A DNA stretch of 64,000 bases, from positions 124,001 to 188,000 of the forward strand of contig NZ_CP090365.1 in NCBI RefSeq assembly GCF_021432065.1, in the 5' to 3' direction. Under the pieces are notes generated by a model that worked only from the letters and a program-made list of their open reading frames with translations, was not told the DNA's origin and made no database searches. The DNA is from Photobacterium sp. TLY01. Lineage in GTDB: Bacteria; Pseudomonadota; Gammaproteobacteria; Enterobacterales; Vibrionaceae. Positions 9,706 through 20,415 of this stretch are shown one piece after another; the stretch's first letter is position 1, and each line of letters begins with the position of its first letter. A program made the position numbers and the translations under genes.

Positions 9706-10530
9706 CTACATCAAAAGCGTATCGAGCACCGTCAACATGCAGTACGCATCGCGGCCTTGCCTGTCTTTTGGGTAGCCCAAAGACACTTCAACGTGCGGTA
9801 TTCCGTCTAATACACTGTGCCCATGCCTGTGAAGATGTCCGTACACAACCAGACAAACCGGAAAACGGCTGAACCAGGTCTCAACCTGCCGTGTACCACA
9901 CCAGATTGAAAACTCCTGCGGTTGCACCGATTCAGTCAGGGTCTGCAGCATGGGAAAATGGTTAATCAATATCATAGGAAGCTGTGCTGAGACGGCATTC
10001 AGCCGGGCTTCCGTGTACTGAACACGTTCACTACACCAGCTTCGGATATCCGGATAGGGATACGTTTTCAGAAAAAACTCGTCTGAGCACACCGCACCGG
10101 CCCGTCTTGCTCTTTCCAACCCCTGTTGCGCTGTGAAATCAGAAGGGTGTCGAAACGAGTAGTCATACAGTGTAAAAAGCGGGGCAAGCAAAAATGATTG
10201 CCCGTTTTCAGCGGTATACACCGGATATTCATCCTCCGGGGTCAGGACGCCATATTGGTGGCAAATTTCGATAAGCTGTCGATACCGCATCTCACCCGGC
10301 AATGCCATTGGCTCTTTGGGCGTACACCAGAGCTCATGATTACCGGGTACCCAGATGACCCGGTAAAACTGCGCAGCCACTGTTCGGATAACCCACTCGA
10401 AATCGTTCAGATCATCAGCCACATCACCGCCCAGAATCAGCCAATCACTGTGGTATTGCGTACACATTGCCTCAACTGCCCGTCGGTTTTCCGGGTGAGA
10501 GACATGCAAATCACTGACAGCCACCAACAT
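9706..10530 (-). CDS. Calcineurin-like metallophosphoesterase in the antibiotic operon
   Basis: Protein of 274 residues with all metallophosphoesterase metal motifs in order: SDLHV near the N-terminus, GGDVADD, PGNHEL, INHFP and YGHLHRH. Two metal ions and phosphoester hydrolysis are therefore expected, but the substrate is unknown. The ATG at 10530 (MLVAVSDLHV) is chosen because an AGGAG ribosome site precedes it; a longer frame to 10611 would overlap the globin gene and lacks such a site. It starts 11 bp after the globin stop and is co-directional with the holomycin-type genes. It is not among the core hlm genes I can recall, so it may be a resistance, tailoring or salvage function specific to this lineage. 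Confidence 0.85.
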   Translation of the reverse strand: MLVAVSDLHVSHPENRRAVEAMCTQYHSDWLILGGDVADDLNDFEWVIRTVAAQFYRVIWVPGNHELWCTPKEPMALPGEMRYRQLIEICHQYGVLTPEDEYPVYTAENGQSFLLAPLFTLYDYSFRHPSDFTAQQGLERARRAGAVCSDEFFLKTYPYPDIRSWCSERVQYTEARLNAVSAQLPMILINHFPMLQTLTESVQPQEFSIWCGTRQVETWFSRFPVCLVVYGHLHRHGHSVLDGIPHVEVSLGYPKDRQGRDAYCMLTVLDTLLM

Positions 10531-10540
10531 GGTTTGTCTC

Positions 10541-11083
10541 CTAAAGTGTTCCCGGAGGCGCTTCTCCCCAGCCCCATCTGGGCACAGTATCCCGCTTGGA
10601 AGGCTTAGCATCCGGTTGTGAATTGGCCATGGCTCTGCGCGATCCCCACTCTATGTATGCCGTAAACGCGGAACGAAATTCCGGGTCGCTGGGTAATTCA
10701 ATTTCATCGGCACTTTGCATCATCAAAGAGACCCAGCGTTCTCGCTGCTCCGCCTGAATCGAACGTCCTCTGTGCTTACGGATCATATTTTTGAATCCGC
10801 CTCTGTCATTGGTATACAGAGGCTCACCACCGAAGACCTCTTCAAACCACATCGCCACATGGACATGGTGATCTGGCGGCATATGCTGAAAAAGAGGCTG
10901 AAGTAAGTCATCTTTTTCGACTTTGGCGTAAAATACCTGCAGCAAATGGCGGATCGCATCGCGTCCCCCCATCCACTCCAGTAATGTGGGTGTTGATGGA
11001 CTCGTCGCCTGGCCTTTTTCAACTTTCTCGACGTTCTCAGTCATGGTTTCTGTCATCGTTTCTGTCATCGTGTTTTCACTCAT
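10541..11083 (-). CDS. hlmG: Truncated hemoglobin (group II type) of the dithiolopyrrolone cluster
   Basis: About 180 residues. The core from LLEWMGGRDAIRHLLQVFY to the C-terminal WGSRRAMANSQ has the truncated-globin pattern, with the proximal His region MPPDHHVHVAMWFEEVFGG and a trailing RWGWGEAPPG. A globin (HlmG) is a recognised member of holomycin clusters, perhaps handling oxygen or redox during ring formation. The ATG at 11083 is only 2 bp after the stop of the GNAT gene (TAATCATG), which implies coupling. The N-terminus carries three tandem MTET/MTEN units from a 12-bp DNA repeat, absent from normal globins and possibly variable. Confidence 0.85.
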   Translation of the reverse strand: MSENTMTETMTETMTENVEKVEKGQATSPSTPTLLEWMGGRDAIRHLLQVFYAKVEKDDLLQPLFQHMPPDHHVHVAMWFEEVFGGEPLYTNDRGGFKNMIRKHRGRSIQAEQRERWVSLMMQSADEIELPSDPEFRSAFTAYIEWGSRRAMANSQPDAKPSKRDTVPRWGWGEAPPGTL

Positions 11084-11085
11084 GA

Positions 11086-11973
11086 TTAGCCAAGCTCCAA
11101 TGACGCAATGCACCAAACCTTGTGTTCCTGCTCTTTCGGTGGTTCACCGCGATACATGCGAAGTGTCTGGAAGATGGATTCAAATCCATGGGTTTCGGCC
11201 AGACTGATCAAAGTGCGATCTGTCTTTTCAGGGACATCCAAGGTGACTTTCCCCCCCTGTGGCACAGCGGATAATGCCGCGATAAACAGAGGTTCCACCA
11301 GGTCTGGGGAACTGGCGAACAACGGACCAACCCGGTAACCCTCTTGCGACTGACGAACGCCGATAATGCCAGTCACTTCCTGACCACTCCGGCAAATGAA
11401 GCCGTAACGTGTTTCCCCGATAAACCAGTGTTTCAGTAAGGCACTGCGGTCGATACCCGTACAGCTTTGATCGTATGCGATGAGAGCGTCGATATCCGCA
11501 GCCTGTACCAACGCAATATGATCGGGGCAGTGGTAATCCTGTTGTACCTGGCCCACCATGCGCAGATTATATCTGTCCCCGGCAAACCCCCATTTTGCAT
11601 AGTTATCAACCTGGGCCGGCATGCCATCCAGTCCCATGCAACGTTCCCCACCGTGGTAGAACGCACTTTGACATAACTTCAGGCCATAGCCTTGTCCACG
11701 GTACGCCGGGGAAACCAAGTAATGCCCGAGGAAACTAAAGCGGGACGAATAATTCACGACTGACATCGCAGCAACAGGCTCTTTACCCAGATAACCGATA
11801 AAGAAGCCTTGATCATCCACCTCAAAAAAGGCATTCGCATCACCGATGCCCATGTCCCAGCCTTCATCTTTTGCCCACGCAATCACCGCTTGCCACTCCG
11901 CCAGATTCGCGGATTCAACACGCCAGACGCTGTTTGATGTTTCCGTTTCCGTTTTGTTTTTGACGATATCCAT
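11086..11973 (-). CDS. hlmA: GNAT acyltransferase of the dithiolopyrrolone cluster
   Basis: Protein of 295 residues with a GNAT fold. The acyl-CoA pyrophosphate loop is YRGQGYGLKLC within LVSPAYRGQGYG, and a second, degenerate GNAT-like half follows, as in the acetyltransf_18 architecture. In holomycin biosynthesis HlmA N-acylates holothin, the final step. The start at 11973 (MDIVKNK) gives a good spacing to GAGAGG; the ATG at 11976 is too close. It lies 10 bp after the acyl-CoA dehydrogenase and 2 bp before the globin gene. Gene order E-D-C-B-A matches that recalled for the Streptomyces clavuligerus hlm cluster. Confidence 0.82.
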   Translation of the reverse strand: MDIVKNKTETETSNSVWRVESANLAEWQAVIAWAKDEGWDMGIGDANAFFEVDDQGFFIGYLGKEPVAAMSVVNYSSRFSFLGHYLVSPAYRGQGYGLKLCQSAFYHGGERCMGLDGMPAQVDNYAKWGFAGDRYNLRMVGQVQQDYHCPDHIALVQAADIDALIAYDQSCTGIDRSALLKHWFIGETRYGFICRSGQEVTGIIGVRQSQEGYRVGPLFASSPDLVEPLFIAALSAVPQGGKVTLDVPEKTDRTLISLAETHGFESIFQTLRMYRGEPPKEQEHKVWCIASLELG

Positions 11974-11983
11974 CATTTCCTCT

Positions 11984-13135
11984 CTAAAGCCCCATGGATT
12001 TACTGACGACTTCCAGCATGATTTCACTGGTGCCGCCATAAATTTTCTGAACCCGGCTGTTGACCCACAATTTGCCGATCGACGAATCGCTCATATAAGC
12101 ACTGCCACCATGCAGTTGCAGACATTCATCCGCCACTTTGTTCTGTACTTCTGTTGCCCACCATTTCAGCCGCGCCGCATCTTCCAGGCTGAGTGAGCCG
12201 GCATTAAAGCGCTCAATGGCGTCATTGAGATAACTGCGGGTCACTTTGATCTGGGTGTCCAGTTGCGCCAGCAAAAAGCGGTTGTACTGAAACGCCCCGA
12301 TCGGCTGACCAAACGCCTTACGCTGTTTCACGTAAGCCAGCGTCTCTGCCATCATGATTTCAGCGCTCACCACAGCCACGGTACTGATACTTAAGCGTTC
12401 GCGTGTCATCCCTGTCATAAAGTAATAGCTGCCAAGATTTTCACGCCCAAGCAGGTTACTTTTGGGCACAACACACTGGTCAAACGTTAAATTCGCCGTA
12501 TCGCTGGCATGCCATCCCAGTTTTTTCAGCGCTTCGCCCTGAGAAAAGCCAGCCATGCCTTTTTCCACCACTATCAGGCTGATTCCCTGCCCCCGTGGCC
12601 CGGCGTCAGTCTTCACCGCGACGATAAACAGATCCGCATTCACCCCATTGGTGATAAATGCTTTCCGGCCATTGAGCACATAGTTTTCGCCGTCTGCTGT
12701 CGCTTGCGTGCTCATCCCGGCCGAATCTGAGCCACCGCCTGGTTCAGTGATGGCAATAGCGGCTATTCGCCGGCCACTGCACAAGTCCGGTAACCAGCGC
12801 TGTTTCTGCGCTTCGGAAGCAAACTGGTTGAGATAACTGGCAATGACATCGTTGTGGGAAATCACGATTGGCGCTGTCATACCCACGGCCAGCATTTCTT
12901 CCGTGAGCGCCAGCGCAAAGCGGTAATCCGATTTATCTTGTCCGCCCAGCTCCTGGCTGACGCCCATCCCCAGCAAGCCATGCGCTCCCATGGTCTGCCA
13001 GAAATCACGATCCACCAGACCTTGCTCCTCCCATTTTTCAAGATGGGGCTTCGCGTAATGGTCAAAACATTCCCGGCAAGACAGCCGGAACTCCTTTATC
13101 TCATCTGTGGTTGTATTCACTGAAACACACTCCAA
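11984..13135 (-). CDS. hlmB: Acyl-CoA dehydrogenase-like flavoenzyme of the dithiolopyrrolone cluster
   Basis: Protein of 383 residues, full length for acyl-CoA dehydrogenases. Landmarks are ITEPGGGSDSAG (FAD/substrate loop), AFITNG, the R-K-AFGQPIGAFQ helix and the C-terminal KIYGGTSEIMLE, where Glu is the usual catalytic base. In dithiolopyrrolone biosynthesis an enzyme of this family (HlmB) is proposed to oxidise a carrier-bound cysteine side chain to an ene-thiol. The start overlaps the 3' end of the thioesterase gene by 19 bp, indicating tight translational coupling. Confidence 0.85.
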   Translation of the reverse strand: MECVSVNTTTDEIKEFRLSCRECFDHYAKPHLEKWEEQGLVDRDFWQTMGAHGLLGMGVSQELGGQDKSDYRFALALTEEMLAVGMTAPIVISHNDVIASYLNQFASEAQKQRWLPDLCSGRRIAAIAITEPGGGSDSAGMSTQATADGENYVLNGRKAFITNGVNADLFIVAVKTDAGPRGQGISLIVVEKGMAGFSQGEALKKLGWHASDTANLTFDQCVVPKSNLLGRENLGSYYFMTGMTRERLSISTVAVVSAEIMMAETLAYVKQRKAFGQPIGAFQYNRFLLAQLDTQIKVTRSYLNDAIERFNAGSLSLEDAARLKWWATEVQNKVADECLQLHGGSAYMSDSSIGKLWVNSRVQKIYGGTSEIMLEVVSKSMGL

Positions 13136-13893
13136 CTGTCCATTTTGTTTGTCTCCGCAAGCCTGAACGAGGCTTCGCTATCCATTGCCTGCTGAATCAC
13201 AGACCAGTGCCGGTAAACCGCAAAATGATCGCCATTCACCCGGATCATGCTTATCCGATCCACTGTGTGCCGCCGCCATTGCTGAAGCTGTTCCTCAGTG
13301 ACATGCGGATCGTCCGATGCGGCCACCAGCAGCAGGGGCTGCAAAACGCGCAGATCCCTGAGTGAAGGAAACTGGCTGCGCACCAGAAAATCACTGCGTA
13401 ACTGAGCCACATAGCGCCTGGCAAGCGCCGGTTCATTCAGCACCGTATTGGGTGTTCCCTGATCCTCACGCATTTTTTGCAGCAGGGATTCGTCCGACCA
13501 CAAGTGCAAATCATCAATATCTTGCTCACAGGGCGGAACGGATCCCGAAACCATGCTGTACGCAGGTTTGATCCCATATTTTTTATGCATGACGTCTGTG
13601 ACTGCCACACTGAGCACACCGCCAAAGCTGTGACCAAATGTCGCCCAACGCTGAATTCCCTGCAGCTGCTTTTGCCGAAAATCGCTACAGAGGGTATCTG
13701 CCAGTTTCTCAGCCAGCGTATGCAGGCAGGTCACCTCAGGTTCACGGCCCAGCACACCACGTCCGGGCATTTCAACCGGATGTAAAAGTGCCGTCCCCTT
13801 GTCCTGATGAAGCTTGCAGAAAGGTCGATAGACATTGGCACTGGCGCCGGCATGCGGGAAGGCATACACAACCAGATTTTTATTCGCTGACAT
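13117..13893 (-). CDS. hlmC: Thioesterase of the dithiolopyrrolone cluster
   Basis: Alpha/beta hydrolase of 258 residues, type II (external) thioesterase. It has the entry motif YAFPHAGASANVYRPF, nucleophile elbow GHSFGG and C-terminal GDHFAV with the catalytic His. In the holomycin system HlmC would release the dipeptidyl or cyclised product from the NRPS carrier or clear stalled carriers; the NRPS here lacks its own TE domain. It overlaps the GMC oxidoreductase by 14 bp upstream and the dehydrogenase by 19 bp downstream. Confidence 0.87.
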   Translation of the reverse strand: MSANKNLVVYAFPHAGASANVYRPFCKLHQDKGTALLHPVEMPGRGVLGREPEVTCLHTLAEKLADTLCSDFRQKQLQGIQRWATFGHSFGGVLSVAVTDVMHKKYGIKPAYSMVSGSVPPCEQDIDDLHLWSDESLLQKMREDQGTPNTVLNEPALARRYVAQLRSDFLVRSQFPSLRDLRVLQPLLLVAASDDPHVTEEQLQQWRRHTVDRISMIRVNGDHFAVYRHWSVIQQAMDSEASFRLAETNKMDSWSVFQ

Positions 13894-15526
13894 CCAGACC
13901 TCCTGTTCTCAATGCGTGCGAGATACGCTCTGCCAGCATGATGGTGGTTAAATTGGTCGGCATGGAGGGGATCACAGGAAACAGCGAAGCATCGGCAACG
14001 GTCAGGCCGGTGACACCGTACACCCTGCCGTTCTGATCTGCCGCGCAATCCGGGTTGTGTTCAGGCCCCATCCGGACGGTTCCGGATGCATGCCAGCCCG
14101 GGTTGAGCATGTTTTTGACCGCGCTGTACATCACCCGATCACTGTTGATCATGGCCTCAGACCAGAACTGAATCCCATCCAGAAAGCAGGCAACCGCCGG
14201 GTCATGCAGTGCGCGCCACATTTGCCGTACCGCCCCGACCATGCGGTGAACGTCCTGCTCGTTTTCACGTAAGGGAAGCTGTATGGATGGCAGCACTTCG
14301 GCCTCGCGACTGGTGATAAAAACCTGACCCCGCGCAGCAGGCTGCATCAGCATGGCAGAAGCGCCAACGATCATGGGATACTCAAGCCTGTGCCTGAATT
14401 TGGGCACGGTATGACTTTCGACATTATTGAGCAGGCCAATCTGGACATCGGTTTCCTTGCCTGCACCACTGCAAATTCGGGCTGCAATCTGACGCCACGG
14501 CAAGCCGCGACGACAGACACCGGCTTTGGGAAGCGCCCAGATCACCAGCGAGGCATGATCCTGCAGATTGCGGCCAACGGCAGGCCGGTCGACCCGTACA
14601 GGAATATCCAGAGACTGCAAATGCGCCGGATCGCCAATCCCGGAGCGCTGTAACAAAGCCGGGGTGCCGATGGCGCCTGCCGCCAGGACCACTTCACCGG
14701 CTTCAAAGCGATGAAAGCGCCCCTGATAAATGGCTTCAATGCCTGAGACCGTCGTCCCGCTGAATGTGATGGCGGAGACAAGAACGTCAGTCAGTACCGT
14801 TAAGTTCGGCCTGTCCTGAACCGGTGCCAGATACGCCTGATAGACATCCAGACGCCGGGCGTGCTGTTTGACATTGGAAGGTACAGGGCCGACACCGGGT
14901 GCTTCTCCGGCATTCAGATCTTCGGTATATGGAATCCCTTGTTTCTGGCAGGCGGCAGAGAAAGCCTGATCTAACGGATGCAGACTGTCAGCATCAGGAC
15001 GACGCAACACCATAGGCCCCTGATCGCCGTGCAAGTCATCGCCCGGAAAATCCGTATCGGTTTCCAGACGGCGATACCAGGGCAGGACGTGTTGCCACGA
15101 CCACTGCGGACACCCCATCTCAGCCCAACGCGCAAAGTCCCGGGGAAAAGTCCGCAGTGCAACGGCGCCATTCACGGCGGATGAGCCGCCCAGCACTTTC
15201 CCCACTCGGTAATCAAAGGGAGGCGGATGTTTATCCTTCGGTTGATCCGCAAACAACTGACGAACCTGATCACTGGCCGGGCTAAGGCTGCCTCTTAACT
15301 GCGCCTGATACGACCAGTTATAACCTTCCAGTACCAAACGGGATGCATCAGCAAGCGGACTGTCAGCAAGGTGGGCATCTGACTCGGGCCCGGCTTCGAG
15401 CAACAACACCCGTATGTGACTGTCTTCCGACAGGCGGGCCGCGAGCACACAGCCCGCAGACCCGCCACCGACAATGATGAAATCAAACTGGCTCTGAGCC
15501 AGTGGTTCTTCGGCTAGCGCACTCAT
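13880..15526 (-). CDS. hlmD: GMC-family FAD oxidoreductase of the dithiolopyrrolone cluster
   Basis: Protein of 548 residues related to choline dehydrogenase. The N-terminal dinucleotide fold reads FDFIIVGGGSAGCVLAARLSE, followed by VLLLEAGPES, the GMC signatures GKVLGGSSAVNGAVALR and ATLL-like GAIGTPALLQRSGIG, and the C-terminal HASGTVRMG with the catalytic His. Such an enzyme (HlmD) belongs to the oxidative set that makes the bicyclic dithiolopyrrolone. Its ATG overlaps the NRPS stop by 4 bp (ATGA at 15523-15526). The upstream IS insertion may reduce its expression by polarity. Confidence 0.87.
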   Translation of the reverse strand: MSALAEEPLAQSQFDFIIVGGGSAGCVLAARLSEDSHIRVLLLEAGPESDAHLADSPLADASRLVLEGYNWSYQAQLRGSLSPASDQVRQLFADQPKDKHPPPFDYRVGKVLGGSSAVNGAVALRTFPRDFARWAEMGCPQWSWQHVLPWYRRLETDTDFPGDDLHGDQGPMVLRRPDADSLHPLDQAFSAACQKQGIPYTEDLNAGEAPGVGPVPSNVKQHARRLDVYQAYLAPVQDRPNLTVLTDVLVSAITFSGTTVSGIEAIYQGRFHRFEAGEVVLAAGAIGTPALLQRSGIGDPAHLQSLDIPVRVDRPAVGRNLQDHASLVIWALPKAGVCRRGLPWRQIAARICSGAGKETDVQIGLLNNVESHTVPKFRHRLEYPMIVGASAMLMQPAARGQVFITSREAEVLPSIQLPLRENEQDVHRMVGAVRQMWRALHDPAVACFLDGIQFWSEAMINSDRVMYSAVKNMLNPGWHASGTVRMGPEHNPDCAADQNGRVYGVTGLTVADASLFPVIPSMPTNLTTIMLAERISHALRTGGLDVSE

Positions 15527-16303
15527 CCCAGACTGACTCCATCCAGTTGTTTCATCGATTCAATGATCTGGGCAAACTGACGGATGCTGGTATTCATGAA
15601 GAGACCTTCGATCAGATCCTGCTCCTGAACAGCCGTGACCTTGAATTCTTCACGCAGTGTGCTCAGCAGTGCCACAGCAATCAGCGAGTCGCCGCCAACA
15701 TCAAAGAACCCGGCATTCACATCCAGATCATCGTGTTGTAACAGCTCCCGCCAGAGATTGAGTAACCGGCTTTCCGTAGCAGAAACAGGTTTGGTCTCTG
15801 CTGTTTGCGTCTGCTCTTCCGGCCAGGGTGCCGGTAATGCTTTTCGATCGATCTTGCCGTTTGCGGTAAGTGGCATGTAAGGCAAAATAACGAAGTAAGT
15901 GGGCACCATATAAGGTGGCAAAGTGCTTTGTGCCTGCTCCCGGCAGCGCTGTTTCAGGGTTTCATGATCACAATCAGCGTTCTCGTGCAGTACCAGATAG
16001 GCCACCAGTTGCCTTTGTCCCGATTTAGGGTGAACCGGCGCATCTATCACAACATGATTCACGGCTTGCAGACTCAGCAAAGCAAATTCCACTTCACCCA
16101 ACTCCACACGGTAGCCATTGATTTTGACCTGGTTATCTTCCCTGCCCAGAATTTCTATCAAGCCATTTTGGATATACCGCCCTAAATCCCCAGTCTTATA
16201 CAGACGTTCACCGGTTTTCGGGTGAGTGAAAAATCGCTGCGCCGTTTTTTCCGGATCGGCCCAGTAACCTTGAGCAACCCCTTCACCCGCGATATTGTAG
16301 TGG

Positions 16304-17466
<1,163 letters not shown>

Positions 17467-20243
17467 TGAACACCTCTTTCTTTGGTGGCTACTTTACCAC
17501 CTTAAATGGTGTCCGGGTTCATTAAACCACTACATATACAGCTCACCGATCCCCCATTTGGGACAGTCTTCCAGCCACTCGTTCAGCACATGAAAGCGCT
17601 GGTTCGCCAGAGGTTTCCCATAAGGAATGCTGACCCAGTCTTTTTCCACATGCGCAATGGGATAGCAGATAGACCAGATGGAGCCTTCCGTGGCACCGCC
17701 CAGACTGATGACCTGAGCATCCGGCAGTGCGTTGCGGATCGCATCCGGCAAATCCACCGGAATCCAGTCGCCGCTCATTAAAATCAGTCTCAATTTGCTG
17801 CTGGCGAGCAGATCACTGGCCCGATCCACCATGACTTTGACCGGGGCAGGCACGCTATTCCAGATGGTGATGCCGTGATGAATCAGCGTCTCACACCAGA
17901 TTTTGGGATCGTTTTGGGCATCTGCGGCCAGGAACACCAAACGGCCGCCTGCCCCCAACACCCCGAAGTAGTCATAAACCGATAAATCAAACCCTGCCGG
18001 CGCAATAGACAGGACGGCATCGTCGGCTGTCACCCGAAAGCGGCGATTGATGTCATCAAGGGTATTGACGGCATTGCTGTGACTGATCATGACGCCTTTT
18101 GGCTCGCCGGTTGAACCGGAAGTGAAAATCACATAGGCCAGATCATCAGCGCTCTGAATAGGTGACACAGTCTCTAAAGGCGCGTCATCCGGCAGGATAT
18201 CCAGATCTACTCTTAAAAAAGGCTGATACTCTTCAGGATTGGTGTAAATCTCTGTGGTGGTCACGACCGCTTTGGCCTGACAGCGGTGCAACAATTGCAA
18301 TCGTCTTTGCTGCGGTAACGCGGGATCGATCGAGACATAGGCGCCGCCTGACTGCAAAATCCCTAAAATACCAAGAATCAACTCCGGTCCTTGCGGCAAA
18401 GACACCGCAATGATATCTCCGGCTTCAATATGCGCAGATTCCCTTAGTTTCGCCGCCAGATGGGTAGATTTTGCGACCAGTTCACCATAAGTGAGGCGTT
18501 TATCCCCCTGTTCTATGGCAACCGCATCCGGACGATTTTTCGCCGCATCCAGCAAGCTGTCATGCAGCAATCTGGGGCGGATATCGACAAATGTATCATT
18601 CGCCGCACGCCGCTCTGCCTTATCTGACTCAGGTATGCTCACCACAGCACCGGTTTTCTGCCAGATGGTTTGCTCTGAGAGCGCTTCATCTGAAATCACC
18701 TGATTCAGCAAATCCAGATAAGCGTCCATCATGTCTTGTGCCAGATTGGCCGGGAATAAGCCATCCACATAATTAAAATGAATGCCCAGCCCTTGCTGTT
18801 CAAGGGTGATCTGGTTTTCCAGCCAGATCTGTGGGGTTTGATTGCTGGCATACACCTCCCTGCTGCCGGGTCCGCGCCAGTCGGGCACCCACTCTGCTAA
18901 CTCAGGCGTCAATGTATTACTGAACACCACAGGCATTGAGATCGCGCGGTTTTCCTGTTTACGACTGGTCAGCTCGCGCAACACCTGAATACCATTAAAT
19001 GAAGCATGCAACTTTCCCTGATAAAGCAAGGTTTGCACTTCTAACATCCGCTCTGAGAAAGTACTTTCCGCAACACAAGAGACTGGTAACAGCTGAGGCT
19101 GAAGAAAATTTCCTACCGTCTGATCAATTCCCTCTTCGTAAGGCCTGCGCCCCATTTGGGTCAGTGTCAGGGTGAAATCCTGCCGTTTTGACCACTGACG
19201 GATAACCTCGGAATAACACCCCAGCAGCAAAGCTTCCGCTGTCAGGCCATGCTTATCAGCCGCTTGTTTGAATGACACTAAGGTCTGCGTCGGTAACAGT
19301 CTGGAAAGGCGTTGAATATTGGGGTGTTCAATTTGTTGCGGGGAAATATTGAGTGGCAGTTCAGGTGCTGGGGGAAGATGATGAATACGTTCAAGCCAGT
19401 ATTGCTGGTCGTTCTGGCCCTGTGCCTCCCCCTGAAGTATGCGCTCTGCGGCGACATAATCCAGGAAATCCGGTAACTTCACCGGTGTGGTATCTCCCTT
19501 CAGTTGATATTCACGCCAGATATCTTTCAGCACTAACCTGACACTGATCACATCAAGAAACATGAGATCGAAATGGCAGTGCAGCCGCCATGTGTTATCC
19601 GCTAACCGGGTGATTCGCATTTCAAATGATGGCGCTTCGTCTAGCGTCAGCCGTTGCTTTTCCATGCTTTGGCGCAATGTGGTGAGATAGGTGTCCTGAT
19701 CTGAAGCTTCCCAGGCACGAATATCTTTTGATTTCATGCAATACAAACTGCAAGCCGGCACAATTTTTTGTTTGCCGCCAGCAACAGCCACAGCCCTGAG
19801 CATGGCATGCCTGCCAATGGTCTGATTTACCGCATATTTGAAACGCGCTTCATCCAGTGCGTCGACATCCAGTTCCAGATAGTAACTGCTGGATAATCCG
19901 CCGAGTTCCAGACCCGTGTTTCGCCCAATCAAATACGCATACTGAATATCCGTTAATGGCTGTTCATGGGGTTCAGATACAGCCGTCATTTGCTCGGCCA
20001 GTGGCTGATGCAAAGGCAACTGGCCACGATACAGGGCATCAAGCGATGCTTCGTCCTGGCCTGTTTGGTGTAACACCTCTCCTCCGTGTTCGAACGTCAG
20101 GCGGCCGTTTAACTTAACTATCTGTTTTTCAATGATTAGTTTGCCAACTTGATCACAGTTCATAATGGGTCATGTGTCCTTAGTTTGTCTTTCAATCATT
20201 TGCATTTAATAAAATTGTTATTATCTAAAACGCAAAAACCTGC

Positions 20244-20268
20244 CTACTCGTTACTATGCAACAAGTAG
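20244..20268 (-). promoter_or_regulatory. Inverted repeat in the NRPS operon promoter region
   Basis: CTACTCGTT (20244-20252) faces AACAAGTAG (20260-20268), eight of nine positions pairing, about 80 bp upstream of the NRPS start in a 252-bp AT-rich gap. It is a candidate operator for the biosynthetic operon. It is unlike the ArsR-type site of the exporter, so a different regulator would bind it. Confidence 0.35.
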
Positions 20269-20415
20269 ACAGATTACAAACTAGAAGGCGATATATTATT
20301 CGGTCAAGCGATCAATTGATTGTTTTGTATTCACCTTAGGCATATATGATCAAAGACAATATTTACAGCAACTCAAGATGTCGCTCTATAAGCAAATTGT
20401 TGCTCATTGTCACAT

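Noticed and set aside
10998-11070. Tandem 12-bp repeat at the globin N-terminus as a regulatory array
   Set aside because: It is in frame, encodes MTET units after a good start codon, and only about three copies are present.
13880-15526. GMC oxidoreductase as a choline dehydrogenase for osmoprotection
   Set aside because: No betaine aldehyde dehydrogenase or BetI nearby; it overlaps the NRPS and thioesterase genes in the antibiotic operon.
17530-20163. NRPS as a natural two-domain protein ending after 877 residues
   Set aside because: The stop codon is provided by the IS end; removing the IS restores a standard A-PCP continuation.
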